Origin: Lenzites betulinus
Lineage: Eukaryota; Basidiomycota; Agaricomycetes; Polyporales; Polyporaceae
DNA: 64,000 nucleotides
Reading direction: 5' to 3'
NCBI GenBank assembly: GCA_022264855.1
Contig: JABYQU010000001.1
Location: 1,736,001-1,800,000 of the forward strand
The position numbers were made by a program, and so were the translations under genes. Position 1 is the stretch's first letter; each line of letters begins with the position of its first letter. Below are positions 44,539 to 60,635 of the stretch, in pieces. The notes under the pieces were generated by a model. That model ran no database searches. It saw only the letters and a program-made list of their open reading frames with translations, and had not been told where the DNA came from.

Positions 44539-44543
44539 ATCAC
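44539..44543. repeat. Target-site duplication, right copy (ATCAC)
   Basis: Second copy of ATCAC directly after the 3' LTR. Confidence 0.92.
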
Positions 44544-45982
44544 ACTGGCTCTCAATCTAACGATTCTCCTGCCACGGGCGAGCGATCCCAAGGTGAACAA
44601 CTATGTGCTCGTTTTGTAAGGACCCTACATGCACTAGGCTTTTGGGGATCGTAACTGACTTTTAATAGGACCAACGGGTACTGGGTACTTCTAGGTGTCT
44701 GGTGGTGTACGTATATCCTCAGTGTACACGAAGCTGCTCCTTATAATGCTCCCCGCAGTCATATTTCAACAGCCACGCCCAGGGCCCCCGCTTCCCGCAG
44801 GGGAGCACTACGCGACCATAGGATGGAAGCAGGTGCGCAACGCCGCTTCGGTCGTACTATGAGACCAAGAGCTGGCGCTGAACCTGTAGCAGATCTTGAT
44901 GGTGCTCAAGCAGTACAGGCAACTCCCCTACACGTTCGTATACTTGGCGGCCTTCTTCCTTCTTGCTGATGTACGTGTATTCACCGTGAAGCATTATGTA
45001 CTACTCACATTCTGCGAACAGGGTTTCAATACCTCCGGTACCCTCGTGTACCTCTGTCAGAACGACAGATTTCAGTTCTCCTTCCTTCAGAACACATACC
45101 TCGGGCTACTACAAGCCGTCGCATCCACCACGAGGTAGGTTTTGATTGAATCGTAAGCCTCGTCGATATGCCCACGTTTTTTCTCTTCAGTACTTTGGGA
45201 TTCTGGTACATTCAGCGGCACTGGAAAATCCCGACCAAGAAGATGGTATGTTCTACATCATCAACGCTCACCGCGATATATTCGGTGCTCATATCGTCCT
45301 AGTTCGCAGTGACTAATATTGTCACCATTCTGATTCCCCTGTGGGGGATGATTGGGATCTGGTCATCGAACTTCGGGTATGTCGTTCCATCATATTCTGC
45401 CTTGAGGCTCTTCAAACATGGTTCCCTCTCCACGCCCAGATTCCGCAATGTGTGGGAGTTCTGGGCTTACAATGTTGTCTCTGGGCTGTTCCAAGCGCCG
45501 TACTATGCGTTCTCGCAGACAATGATGGCGGAGCTCACTCCCCCGGGATTCGATAACATGGTGTGTTCCCCTCTGCAGTGCATCATTATGAATGACTTTC
45601 CTAACGAGCACCGATCATGCCCTGCAGTTCTTCGGCCTTTTTGGCCTCTCAAACCGCGCGTCGAGCCTCATAGGTCCTAACGTGGTGCAGGCGATCATTG
45701 ACCAGTCGGGAGACAACTGGAAGGGGTTCCCGTTCCTCTTCGCACTGTGCACCGCCGCATGTCTTGTGCTCTGGATCGGTGAGTGCGACCACTGCTTCCG
45801 GCGTGTGTAGCACTACGCGCTGACAACTCTGTTACGTGATGTTAGGCGTGGACATGAAGAAGGGGCGGCACGACGCCATCGCGTGGGCGGCGAAACAACG
45901 CGCGTATGTTCAACGACAGCAGGGAGCCGGGTCGGATTCAAACATAGATGCAGCAGACAAGTCCGAGCCGGAAAAGATATGA
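44544..45982 (+). pseudogene. ATG22: ATG22, 3' part, downstream of the retrotransposon
   Basis: Continuation of the interrupted exon 8 and later exons: 44544-44615, 44669-44706, 44759-44832, 44893-44970, 45022-45134, 45191-45245, 45303-45376, 45440-45560, 45628-45778, 45846-45982. With the element and one copy of ATCAC taken out, the frame joins exactly and the 17 exons would encode 558 residues. Visible Atg22 segments are RQLPYTFVYLAAFFLLADG, FLQNTYLGLLQAVASTTS, VTNIVTILIPLWGMIGIW, APYYAFSQTMMAELTPPG and FGLFGLSNRASSLIGPN, plus the last helix FPFLFALCTAACLVLWIG. No stop or frameshift is seen in this half, consistent with a very recent disruption. Confidence 0.9.
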
Positions 45983-46402
45983 AGCAGTGCCCTGACATCC
46001 AACGTTTCTTCCAGTGGCAGTAGTATCAATGTACAAGTAGTGCGTAGTTCAGGCGAGCAGTCCGCTTATGAACAACACGATGTGATTGACGGTCAAGCTC
46101 GGAGGGGCGGGACCATTCAGGATCGCTATTATTGTTCCCAGTATCTCCCGCGTTTGGCAAGTAGCAAGGATATCGTTGCATGCGTTGAATGTTCCAGTGG
46201 TTCGACATAAACCGATATTAGGGTTAGGGGCAAACATGTGCGAGGTGATGATGTCAAGGGTCGCCGCTAGGGTTTACGATTCCTCAACTTACGAGTCTAC
46301 GACGACCACGAGCGACCACGTCCGCAGGCCAACTCAGCTGGGCTTCCGACATCGGACGGTGGACTCCGATCCACGCGTCTCATATCTCTCTTTGTTCCCG
46401 TC
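45983..46402. other. Intergenic region
   Basis: 420 bp: ATG22 3' UTR and LRO1 promoter. It contains a chance TTAGGGTTAGGGG at about 46216-46228 and no coding frame. Confidence 0.4.
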
Positions 46403-49400
46403 ATGACCCTTACGCACCGGCTGAAGCGCAACCAGTCCGACTCTATCCTGTCTCAGCATGATCGCCCGGACCAACAAGACGACGAAGGAAGCCCCAAGAG
46501 GCCTCATCCCATTCAGGAAGATGCTGATGAGAAGTTGAAGATAGCTAAGGAACATGTAAGGGCATCCCATGATCTGAAGAGAGTGCACCGAGCGCGTCTC
46601 TGACTTCGGGATCGACCATGAATGCATGACAGGCAGGACGACACTTCTATACTACACGTCGCTTCCTCTTCCCGCTCGGCCTAATTCGTGAGTAACCTAA
46701 ATGCCTATGTCTACAAAGCACTGACGTATAACGCAGTGGGTATCTTACTCGGCTTTATATACGTGCAACCCAGCGACTTTCATGACCTTCAGACGCATCT
46801 CGCTCTCCTCATGGATGAGTTCGAAATCAGCATGCCAGAGTTTCCAGCCATCGACCTACCCCAACTTGATCTTTCGCGTGTCGAGCTGGAGTGGCGCAAG
46901 CTATGGAGCAATATTCCCGAGCCGTGGAAGCTGAATAACAACGGCCTAGAATTCACGGTGGGCGAAAAGATAGCACAACGCGGTCTTAGCGCCAAGCACC
47001 CAGTGGTTCTCGTCCCAGGAATCATCTCCACTGTAGGTGTACATGGTATCTGTGCGGTATTCCATCACTCATATTCCCTGTCTTGCGCAGGGTCTGGAGT
47101 CGTGGTCCACCTCCCCGGATTACAGGGCATTCTTTCGCAAGAAGGTTTGGGGAGGGTTCTCCATGATCTCCCAGGTCACCTTCAACCGCGACAAGTGGAT
47201 AGCAGCACTTATGCTGGACCCTGTCACCGGGCTCGACTCACCCGGCGCAAAGGTCCGAGCTGCTGAGGGTATCGATGCGGCAAGTAGCTTCATTCAAGGG
47301 TACTGGCTATGGTGCGTCGCAACTCGTACCTATGCACGCATACAAAGTAGTGCCAGGGCCAATATATTTACGTACCTCGCTCGCATCAGGTCGAAAATCG
47401 TGGAGAATCTGGCAGTTGTCAACTATGACACGAACAACTTGCATCTTGCTCCGTATGACTGGAGATTGTCCTACTACAACCTTGAAGAGCGCGACGGTTA
47501 TTTCTCGAAACTCCGTGCCACAATCGAGGGTTTCGTGTGAGTTTCCGTCTCGTCGAAAGCGCTAGGCTGGCTTGTTGGTGTGTGAGATACTAAGGAATCA
47601 TATCTGTAGAGCACGAGAAAAACGCAAGGTGGTATTGACCGCTCACTCAATGGGTAGCACGGTCGGTATTTTTTGAATTCTCAATACGCCGAGGCTCATA
47701 TCTAACATTCGCCTGTTGACGAATAGGTTATTCTGGTACGTTGTATTCTCTCGATTGCTTGGTTTGTCTATGCTCATCCAATTCCCTAGTATTTGTATGT
47801 TTTGGTTTCAGGTTATGTGCTCACAATACGTTATTTACATGCCCGTCTAGCTTCAAATGGGTTGAATCACCAGAACATGGTCGGGGAGGCACCGACTGGG
47901 TCGAGGTATGAGGCGCGTCACCCGCCTAGTTATTTAGCGTTGAGGCGAACAAATTTAGAACCACATCGAAGCATTTATCACCGTCGGAGGAACCCATCTG
48001 GTACGTTGGAGCGTTGCAACCAGTCTGCCTCACTTACTGATACTTGCATCTATTCCCACAGGGAGTGGTACGTTCCGGTCGTACATGTGCAATGTATACT
48101 GCATTAAACCACTCGGACAGGCTAAAGCTATGGCCGCAATCCTCTCGGGAGAAATGAAGGATACCGTGCAGATCAACCCCGCAGGCGCATATGGTCCGTT
48201 CCTCTTCTCAGCTCGCTAGCGCAGTCCCTTACGCATCTCCTAGTCCTGGAGCGGTTCTTCTCTCGCAAGGAGCGACAAAACCTCTTCCGGAGCTGGGCCG
48301 GTAGCGCCAGCATGTGGATCAAGGTACACACACCTTGCTCCTCGCTCCGTCCAACTCTGCTGAACGAAGCTCCCTTTTGCTCATTAAGGGCGGCGACGAC
48401 GTGTGGGGCAACGCAACATGGGCCCCCGATGACCTCGACAACATCACCCACAGCCACGGCGCGCTCATCTCGTTCCGCGAGAACTCGCCCGCGCTGCAGG
48501 GCGAGAACGGCTTGTACAACATGACGTCGCAGGACGCGGGCACTTGGATCCTCGAGCGCACGCCTACGACGTTCCAGGTGAGTATACTGCTGCATGGGTA
48601 GGAGAGCGCGATACTAACCGAGGTCGTGCACAGAAAATGATGGAGGGCAACTACTCGTTCGGGATCGAGCGCGACGTCGAGAAGCTCAAGGCGAACAACG
48701 TGGACCCCACGAAGTGGTCGAATCCCTTGGAGGTCCAGTCAGTCATCGGCAGGCGGCATTCAGGGTGGATGTATGCTGATGCGTTTGCAGGCTCCCCCAC
48801 GCGCCCTCAATGAAGATGTATTGCGTGTACGGACACGGTAAAGAGACCGAGGTAAGCATCACGGATTCGCTCCTCCGTTGTCGCGCGCTCACCCGCCCGG
48901 CAGCGCTCGTACTGGTACACCCAGCAGGAGTACGAGTACGACGACGTGCAGCCGGACCAGCCCTCCGCGATCTGCACCGAAGACCCGCCCACGTCCCCCG
49001 CGTCGTCCGGGTCCCCCGACACGACGCAGCAGAACTGCACGTCGCGCCGCGCGGCGCTCGCGCTGCCGCTCGCGCGCACGACGCACATCGACGCGGAGTA
49101 CACGGACGACGGCGCGCGCCCGCGCATCCTGAACGGCGTGAAGATGGGCGAGGGCGACGGCACGGTCAGCCTCCTGAGCCTCGGCGCGATGTGTGTCGAG
49201 GGCTGGAAGCGCGAGCGGTGGAACCCCGCGGGCATCAAGGTCGTCACTGTCGAGGTGCGTGCTTTCCTTGCGAAGTCGAGTATCTCGCTGACACGTAAGC
49301 TATTCGCATAGCTGCCGCACAACCCGGTCGCGACGATCCCGCGCGGCGGGGGCACGACGAGCGACCACGTGGACGTGCTCGGCTCGCTCGCGCTGAACGA

Positions 49401-49497
49401 GATCATCCTCAAGGTCGCGACGGGCGCGGGCGACGAGGTGCAGGACGCGTTCGTGTCCGACATCCGCGAGTACGCGCGGCGCATCAAGTGGGACTAG
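46403..49497 (+). CDS. LRO1: Phospholipid:diacylglycerol acyltransferase (PDAT)
   Basis: Eighteen exons: 46403-46555, 46633-46687, 46737-47032, 47091-47311, 47390-47536, 47610-47661, 47727-47735, 47790-47794, 47851-47905, 47959-48000, 48062-48067, 48121-48193, 48244-48323, 48389-48577, 48634-48737, 48791-48851, 48904-49254, 49312-49497; 694 aa. Lro1 moves an acyl group from phospholipid to diacylglycerol at the ER, making storage triacylglycerol. Seen are a cytosolic N-terminus, one membrane anchor (FLFPLGLILGILLGFIYV), HPVVLVPGI, the lid tryptophan in GLESWS, the nucleophile Ser in TAHSMGST, Asp in GDGTVSLLS and His in SDHVDVLGS. The motif ILYFFKWVESPEHG exists only if microexons of 9 and 5 nt are used, and GTHLGVAKAM only with a 6-nt exon. 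Confidence 0.92.
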
Positions 49498-50049
49498 GGA
49501 CTAGCTGAGGGTGCTCTGGGGTGGTTGGGGGTGCTGTGGGTGGGCTGGGGACGGCTGGGAGGAACAGGGAGGAGGAAGGGGGGGGGGCCGTAATACATAC
49601 CTATTCTACGGACGCGCGATATCGGTGTTGGATACAGTACAGCCTACCTATAGAGATGTATCTCCCTACTTTTTGACTTGGCATACATTTGCGTACTCTG
49701 GACGAGACGCTCACTCATACATCATACACTTATGCTGGATTTCAAAGCTTCAACGCTTCACGAGACGGACGGAGGGCAGTGCGCGTGCGGGGCAAGGTAT
49801 AGGTATAGATACAACAACCACGAGAGCGATGCAGGCAGAAAGACAGACAGACAATACAGCGGCAAGAGTATCCGGGTATACGTATCCCACGACCAAAGCG
49901 TTCAGACGACAAACGACAAACCGAGAGCGCAACCCCAGAACGAAAGCGGACGGACGCATAGGTAGACATAACTTATCCTCCACTCCCCTCCTCACCCTCT
50001 TCACATCACCAGCCCCCTCACCCACCTCTCACCAGAACCCCGGCGGCAC
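49498..50049. other. Convergent intergenic region
   Basis: 552 bp between LRO1 and the halogenase gene. The start is G-rich with a run of about ten G near 49578-49587. Nothing coding is supported. Confidence 0.4.
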
Positions 50050-55151
<5,102 letters not shown>

Positions 55152-56469
55152 ATGTCGACCACCGCAGCCGACCCTGCGTCGAGCCCACTGCTCCAGGATC
55201 CCTCGGCACCAGCTTTGATTCTGTCAACGACACCGCCGTTGGACCCACCGCCACCTTACCCCTCTCGCCGCTCCCGACAGACGCGCAGCGGACGCAGACG
55301 ACGCAACGCTCCCGACGTCAGCGAGTACTCGCATAACCAGGCCCCCTCCGACGAATATGATGCACCAAATAATGTACTAGGGAACCCGTATGTCGACGGC
55401 GCACCGGACGACACGGATCCGACGGAGACAACTCCCCTGTTGAGCCCGAATTCCAACTCTCCGCTGCCTCCGGGCACGGCAATGCGCCGCCGACGTACTC
55501 TATCGCTCACAAGCACGCTACGCTCGTCGACATCTCTGGCGCCATCTTTTGCGCAAACGGTCTTCTCAGCTTTCCATCCCGAGCGCGACTTGGACCTCGA
55601 CCCGGAGTGCCGCGACGAAGACGACGATGTAGAGCAGGAAGAGGTGGACCCAGAACACGATAGCCCCGTAGTGCGGGATTACGACCCCGAGCAGAGAGCG
55701 TTGGCTGCGGAATTGTCAGGGTACTCTCAACGACACGCGCAGCGGCACCACCATGTATCTGCGGGGACGCGTTGGCGGCGGTACTTCCACCCGGTTTCGC
55801 GGCGGGCGTACTACTCCGCGCTCTTCCACCTCCTCGTCCTGAACTTCCCCTACGCACTCCTCTCGTGGATCTTCCTCTTCGTCTTCACCCTGGTGCGTAC
55901 CCCTTCCATCCCCTCCGCGCGCGTGCCCGCGGTAACGCGGGGCCGCGCCGTTGACGCCATGCGCTGACCCGGCCGCGTTATCGCTCTGCGTCTGACAGGT
56001 CGGCACATGCACGCTCATGGCGCTCCCCCTCGGCGCGGTGCTCTGCTTCGTGGACCTCTTCGGCGCACGCGTCCTCGCGCGCGGCGAGCTCGCGCTGCAG
56101 GCGACGTTCCACGGCCCGCTCGCGTACGCCATCCCGTGGCCGCCGATGCCGATCTTCACGCGCACGCGCGCGCCGACCGCGGCGCAGGTCGAGGCGGGCA
56201 CTGCGCCCGCGGGCGCAGGCGTGCCCGAGGGCTCGTTCTACAAGAACGCGTACGCGATGTTCACGGACCCGACGTCGTACCAGGCGCTGTTCTACTTTCT
56301 CGTGCTCAAGCCGGGCATTACGGTGCTGATGTCGCTGTTTTTTGTGGTGGTGTTTCCGGTCGCGGTGGTGCTGGTGCTCCCGCTGCCGGCGGTGCTGCGG
56401 CTCGCGAGGCGGATGGGGATTTGGCAGGCGAATGTGGCGGTGGAGGGGCTTTACTTTGCTGCCCGGTGA
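55152..56469 (+). CDS. Multi-pass membrane protein (sensor-domain-like)
   Basis: Two exons: 55152-55892 and 55999-56469; 403 aa. The N-terminal 210 residues are Ser/Pro/Asp-rich and disordered, with a TETTPLLSPN stretch typical of endomembrane proteins. Four hydrophobic segments follow: SALFHLLVLNFPYALLSWIF with LFVFTL, CTLMALPLGAVLCFVDLF, QALFYFLVLKPGITVLMSLF and FVVVFPVAVVLVLPLPAVL, with LARGELALQATF between them. The layout resembles the bacterial-type putative sensor domain found in some Agaricomycete proteins; I hold this as tentative. An in-frame ATG at 55026 exists, but 55152 follows a C/T-rich leader and is preferred. Confidence 0.75.
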
Positions 56470-57083
56470 GCGGAGGGCGAGCTGCGAGCGAGCGCTGGGG
56501 CGTCTTCGTCCCACTCTAACGTACTGTAAGATAATGTATGTTGCTTTTTCTTTTACGTCGCTTCGGGCACAATGCCGCATCCCTTACTTGCTTGTGTCAT
56601 TCCCTGAGTCGACCCTGCAGCTCGCAGCGACATTAAGATCATGGACGACTAGTGGGCGTCGGGCGAATTTGTATTTGTGCAGCAAGGGTTAGGGTTACAA
56701 AACACCACAGCTGACTGACTCGATTGAGATGGACAGGCAACTCTCCTCCTTCTTGCGCCCCTTGACACAACCGTTACCTCACCTCCGACCCGGACATCTG
56801 TTGTGGCCCTATATTCTCTGCGGTCGCAGCACGTCTCTCGCGCGGCAGGCGAACTAAGCTTAGGCCGACCGCCCACCCTTGCTATCCAGGGCTCATCTAC
56901 GCGGACTCCAAGAGCGCCCTTCTGTTGTTCTGAAGACTGAGCGGAGGTTATAAGCTCGCTGGCCCCCTCGCCCCTCTGCCAGCACACATCCTAGCCATCT
57001 ACCCATCGCGATCGCCCCGCATCCCCGTCTGTGTACCCCACCCGACCCCGATCGCTACTACTAGTACCACCAGCACGACAGCC
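56470..57083. other. Intergenic region, TRP1 promoter
   Basis: 614 bp. It has a GGGTTAGGGTTACAAA stretch near 56684-56699 and a C/T- and C/G-rich leader before 57084. No coding frame is supported. Confidence 0.4.
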
Positions 57084-60000
57084 ATGGCGCTCGTGCTCCC
57101 GCTCGAGCTCACGCGCGCGCTCGACGTGCTGCTCATCGACAACTTCGACTCCTTCACGTGGAACATCTACCAGTCGCTGCGCCTGCTCGGCGCGGACGTG
57201 ACCGTCGTGCGCAACGACGCGCTCGCGCCCGCCGCGTTCCCGCTCCTCAAGCTCAACGCGCTCATCATCTCGCCCGGGCCCGGGCACCCCGCGACGGACG
57301 CGGGCGTGTCGCGCGACGCGATCCGCTATTTTGCGGGCAAGGTGCCTGTGTTGGGCGTGTGTATGGGGCTGGAGTGTATTGTGGATGTGTTCGGGGGGAA
57401 AATTGGGTGAGTGCGGTTTGGTGTGGATCTGGGAGAATGATAATGTGGGGAGGGGTGAGTCCCCGCGAAGGTGGATGGGGATGGCCGATGTGGGCGCGAT
57501 GCGCAGCTCGGGTCGCGGAGGCTTGCGCGATCGGCAGAGGAGGGCCTTGCTCGCCTTGAAAATACGGCCTATCCTCGCATCGGGCAACTGCGCTGGTTAA
57601 TCTACGTTTGTGCAAAGAACTCGTGCCGAGCCCGCCGTACGCAGCGAAGTTGCGAGGCCATGGAAGAGGTTCTGCGAGCATCGCCGATGCTATCGACCTG
57701 CGAATCGCGCGCACGAAAAGAGGGCCTCGCGCGGGGCGGAATTCCCCTCCGCCCCCCGCGAGGACCCTTTTTGCTGGGCTTCCCGGCTGGCGGAGCCGAG
57801 TCGCCTGCGCGCGACGGCGGGCTGCGTATGGGATCTGCATGGCTTGGGATTGTCAAGTCGGGAGCCTGTTCGGGTGCAGGGCCTGCTGTCGAAGGATTCT
57901 AGCTTTGCGCAGGCTGCGTGCCTTCCTCGCGTCCCCGAAAGCCGCGGATGCATGGTGTGTGGAAGACGAGCCTTACGTACCCGCAAGCAAGGCAGAATCC
58001 TTCGGCGGAGGCCGACTCGTCGTGGCGTTCGCTGCGCGAGGCGTTCTCCCGATGGTCAGAACGGCTTGCGTTCTATTCCTTCTCTGCGACACAACCCTGT
58101 TCTGCGTAGAGTTCAGCGTGCTGACGGCGCACGCCATCTAGCTATGCGGGGGAGACGATGCACGGGAAAGTGAGCGCGATCCGGCACGACGGCCGGGGCT
58201 GCTTCAAGGACATCCCGCAGGGTATCAAGTCCACCCGCTACCACTCGCTCAGCGCGGCCATGAGCACGTTCCCCCCGGAGCTCGCGATCACTGCCATCAC
58301 CCAGGACGGCGGCGTCATTATGGGCGTCCGCCACCGCAAATATACGCTCGAAGCGGTCCAATACCACCCGGAGAGCATCCTCTCCGAGGGTGGAGACATC
58401 CTCTTCAAGAACTTCCTCGCCCTCCGGGGCGGCACCTGGGACCTCAACCCGGCGTTCCGTGTCGCCGACGAGACGCTCCCCGCGTTTGGGCTTGAGGGCA
58501 TCGCGAACGTCGTCGAGCCCGCGACGAATGGTGCCAGCGGGAGCACCCCCTCCAAGGTGCCCACCATCCTGGAGAAAATCTACGCGCAGCGCCTTAAGGA
58601 CGTCGAAATTGCGAAGAAGACCCCGGGGACGACCCCGGAGGACCTCGACACGCTGCTCGCGCTCAACGTCGCGCCCGCCCCCGTGTCGTTCGTTCAGCGC
58701 CTCAAACAGTGTCCGACGAAGCCTGCCCTTATGGCCGAGATCAAGCGCGCGAGTCCGTCGAAGGGCCCCATCGCGATGACCACAAATGCGGCCCAGCAGG
58801 CCCTCACTTACGCGCTCGCGGGCGCGTCCGTCATCTCCGTGCTGACTGAGCCGACGTGGTTCAAGGGAAGCCTACTGGACATGCGGCTCGCGCGCCAGGC
58901 GATCGACGCGCTCCCGCACCGGCCGGCGGTCCTCCGCAAGGACTTCATCTTCGACGAATACCAGATCGCGGAGGCGCGGCTGCACGGCGCGGACAGCGTG
59001 CTGCTGATCGTCGCGATGCTGCCCGTGCCGCGCCTGCACGCGCTGTACGAGTACGCGCGCGGGCTGGGCATGGAGCCGCTCGTGGAGGTGAACAACGCGC
59101 GCGAGATGGAGGCCGCGCTCGCGCTCGGCGCGCGCGTCGTCGGCGTGAACAACCGCAACCTGCACGACTTCCAGGTCGACATGGGCACGACGAGCCGCCT
59201 CGTCGACATGGTGCGCGAGCGCGACGTCGTGCTCTGCGCGCTCAGCGGCATACAGAGCGCGCAGGACGTGCGCACGTACACCGCGCAGGGCGTCGGCGCC
59301 GTGCTCGTCGGCGAGGCGCTCATGCGCGCGGCGGACACCGGCGCGTTCATCCGCCAGCTGCTTGACTGGCCCGAGCCCGCCGCGGACGCGAAGGGCGCGG
59401 CGGCGGAGGCTGCCCCGCTTGTGAAGATATGCGGCATTCGCACCGAGGACGAGGCGATGGCCGCGATCGAGGCGGGCGCAGACATGCTCGGGCTTATGTT
59501 CGTGCCCTCCAGCAAGCGCGCCGTCTCGCTCGAGCAGGCGCAGAAAATCTCCGCCGCGGTGCACGCGCGCCGCCTGGTCCGCCTGCCCCCCGCCGTCACC
59601 CCCGCCGAGACCTCCCCCGCAGAACAGCTGAAGAACGAGACGTGGTTCGCGGCGCACGCGCGCCGGCTCGCTGCGTCGCCCACGCGCCCGCTCGTCGTCG
59701 GCGTGTTCCAGAACGCGCCGCTGGAGAGCATCGTGCACGCGGTGGCGGCCGCGCAGCTGGACATGGTGCAGCTGCACGGCGCGGAGCCGACGGAGTGGGC
59801 GCGGCACATCCCCGTGCCGACCGTGCGCGTGTTCCACGTCGCGGAGGGCGGGCGCGGGCTCGCGGGCATCGCGCGCCCGGGCGCGCACCAGTTCGTGCTG
59901 CTCGACGCGGTGCCGCAGGGGAGCGCGAGCGGGCTGAGCGGCGGCTCGGGCGCGCGGATCGACGTGCAGGTCGTGAGGGAGGTCGTGGAGCGCGGCGAGG

Positions 60001-60185
60001 TCGGCGCGGGGGAGCGGCTGCCGGTTATTCTGGCGGGTGGGCTGACGGTGGAGAACGTGCGGGAGGTGGTGGAGGCCGTGCGGCCGTGGGCGGTGGATGT
60101 GAGCGGGGGCGTGGAGAAGGCGGACGGGTCGGGGAAGGATCCGGAGAAGGTGAAGGCGTTCATCGACGCCGCTAAGGGGCTATAA
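57084..60185 (+). CDS. TRP1: Trifunctional tryptophan biosynthesis protein (GAT/IGPS/PRAI)
   Basis: Two exons: 57084-57406 and 58142-60185; 788 aa. In order it carries the glutamine amidotransferase subunit of anthranilate synthase (LLIDNFDSFTWNIYQSL; nucleophile Cys in VLGVCMGLE; His-Glu in QYHPESIL), indole-3-glycerol-phosphate synthase from about residue 250 (ALMAEIKRASPSKG, VLRKDFIFDEYQ, LVEVNNAREMEAAL, VGVNNRNLHDF) and phosphoribosylanthranilate isomerase from about residue 530 (VKICGIRTEDEAMAAIEAGA, LGLMFVPSSKRAV, VQLHGAEP, PVILAGGL). All three active sites look complete. This fusion order is the usual fungal one. The single intron is 735 nt, ten times the local norm, and splits the amidotransferase at GGKIG/YAGE. 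Confidence 0.93.
57716..57773 (+). other. Long hairpin inside the TRP1 intron
   Basis: CCTCGCGCGGGGCGGA (57725-57740) pairs with TCCGCCCCCCGCGAGG (57748-57763) with one mismatch over 16 bp and a 7-nt loop. Past a single bulged A, the stem extends by about eight more pairs (AAGAGGG-type against CCCTTTT-type). Role unknown. Confidence 0.6.
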
Positions 60186-60542
60186 GTTCGGGTTGTGTGA
60201 CTAGGTCTCGTTGTATGTGCATAATGAGGTGTAGGAACATCTGGTTTGACTTCACCAGTCACTGCGTGAGACTCCCTTCTCACGAGATTTCCTCGTGGCT
60301 GTCATCAACTCGTACAAGCCCACGTCTGCTAATACAGTACCAACTCGTCGCGTACATATCCGTGACCCCTGCGCTAGAAAGGGGCCTAACGCAGTGAATA
60401 CGCTATATGATGCCATGCCTGCGAGGCCTGCAGGAAGGGGGTTCATAGTACCATACTCGCAAGATTTGTATCCTGGAGTTGTGCCTCCATGTAGAGAGCA
60501 CATATGACGAGCTATGTAAAAGCCGCAAAGCATATGTCGTAA
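60186..60542. other. Intergenic region
   Basis: 357 bp between TRP1 and the tRNA gene; TRP1 3' UTR and nothing else recognised. Confidence 0.4.
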
Positions 60543-60635
60543 GACACTATGGCCGAGTGGTTAAGGCGACAGATTCGAATGTGTTCGACTATCTGTTTCG
60601 GTCTCCGAGCGCAGGTTCAAATCCTGCTGGTGTCG
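60543..60635 (+). tRNA. tRNA-Ser (anticodon CGA), with an 11-nt intron
   Basis: Acceptor stem GACACTA pairs with TGGTGTC (G discriminator at 60635). Box A is TGGCCGAGTGG and box B GGTTCAAATCC. The anticodon stem ACAGA/TCTGT encloses TTCGAA, giving anticodon CGA, followed by an 11-nt intron (TGTGTTCGACT) at the normal position after base 37. The long variable arm (GTTTCGGTCTCCGAGC region) is of serine type. T-runs at 60655-60672 can end Pol III transcription. Decodes UCG. Confidence 0.88.

Noticed and set aside
46216..46228. TTAGGGTTAGGGG telomere-like string (similar ones near 11688 and 56685)
   Set aside because: Less than three units each; ordinary intergenic sequence, not an interstitial telomere array.
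57608..58173. 177- and 187-codon frames inside the TRP1 intron
   Set aside because: They overlap each other, match no family and would break the amidotransferase; the short GGKIG/YAGE join is exact without them.
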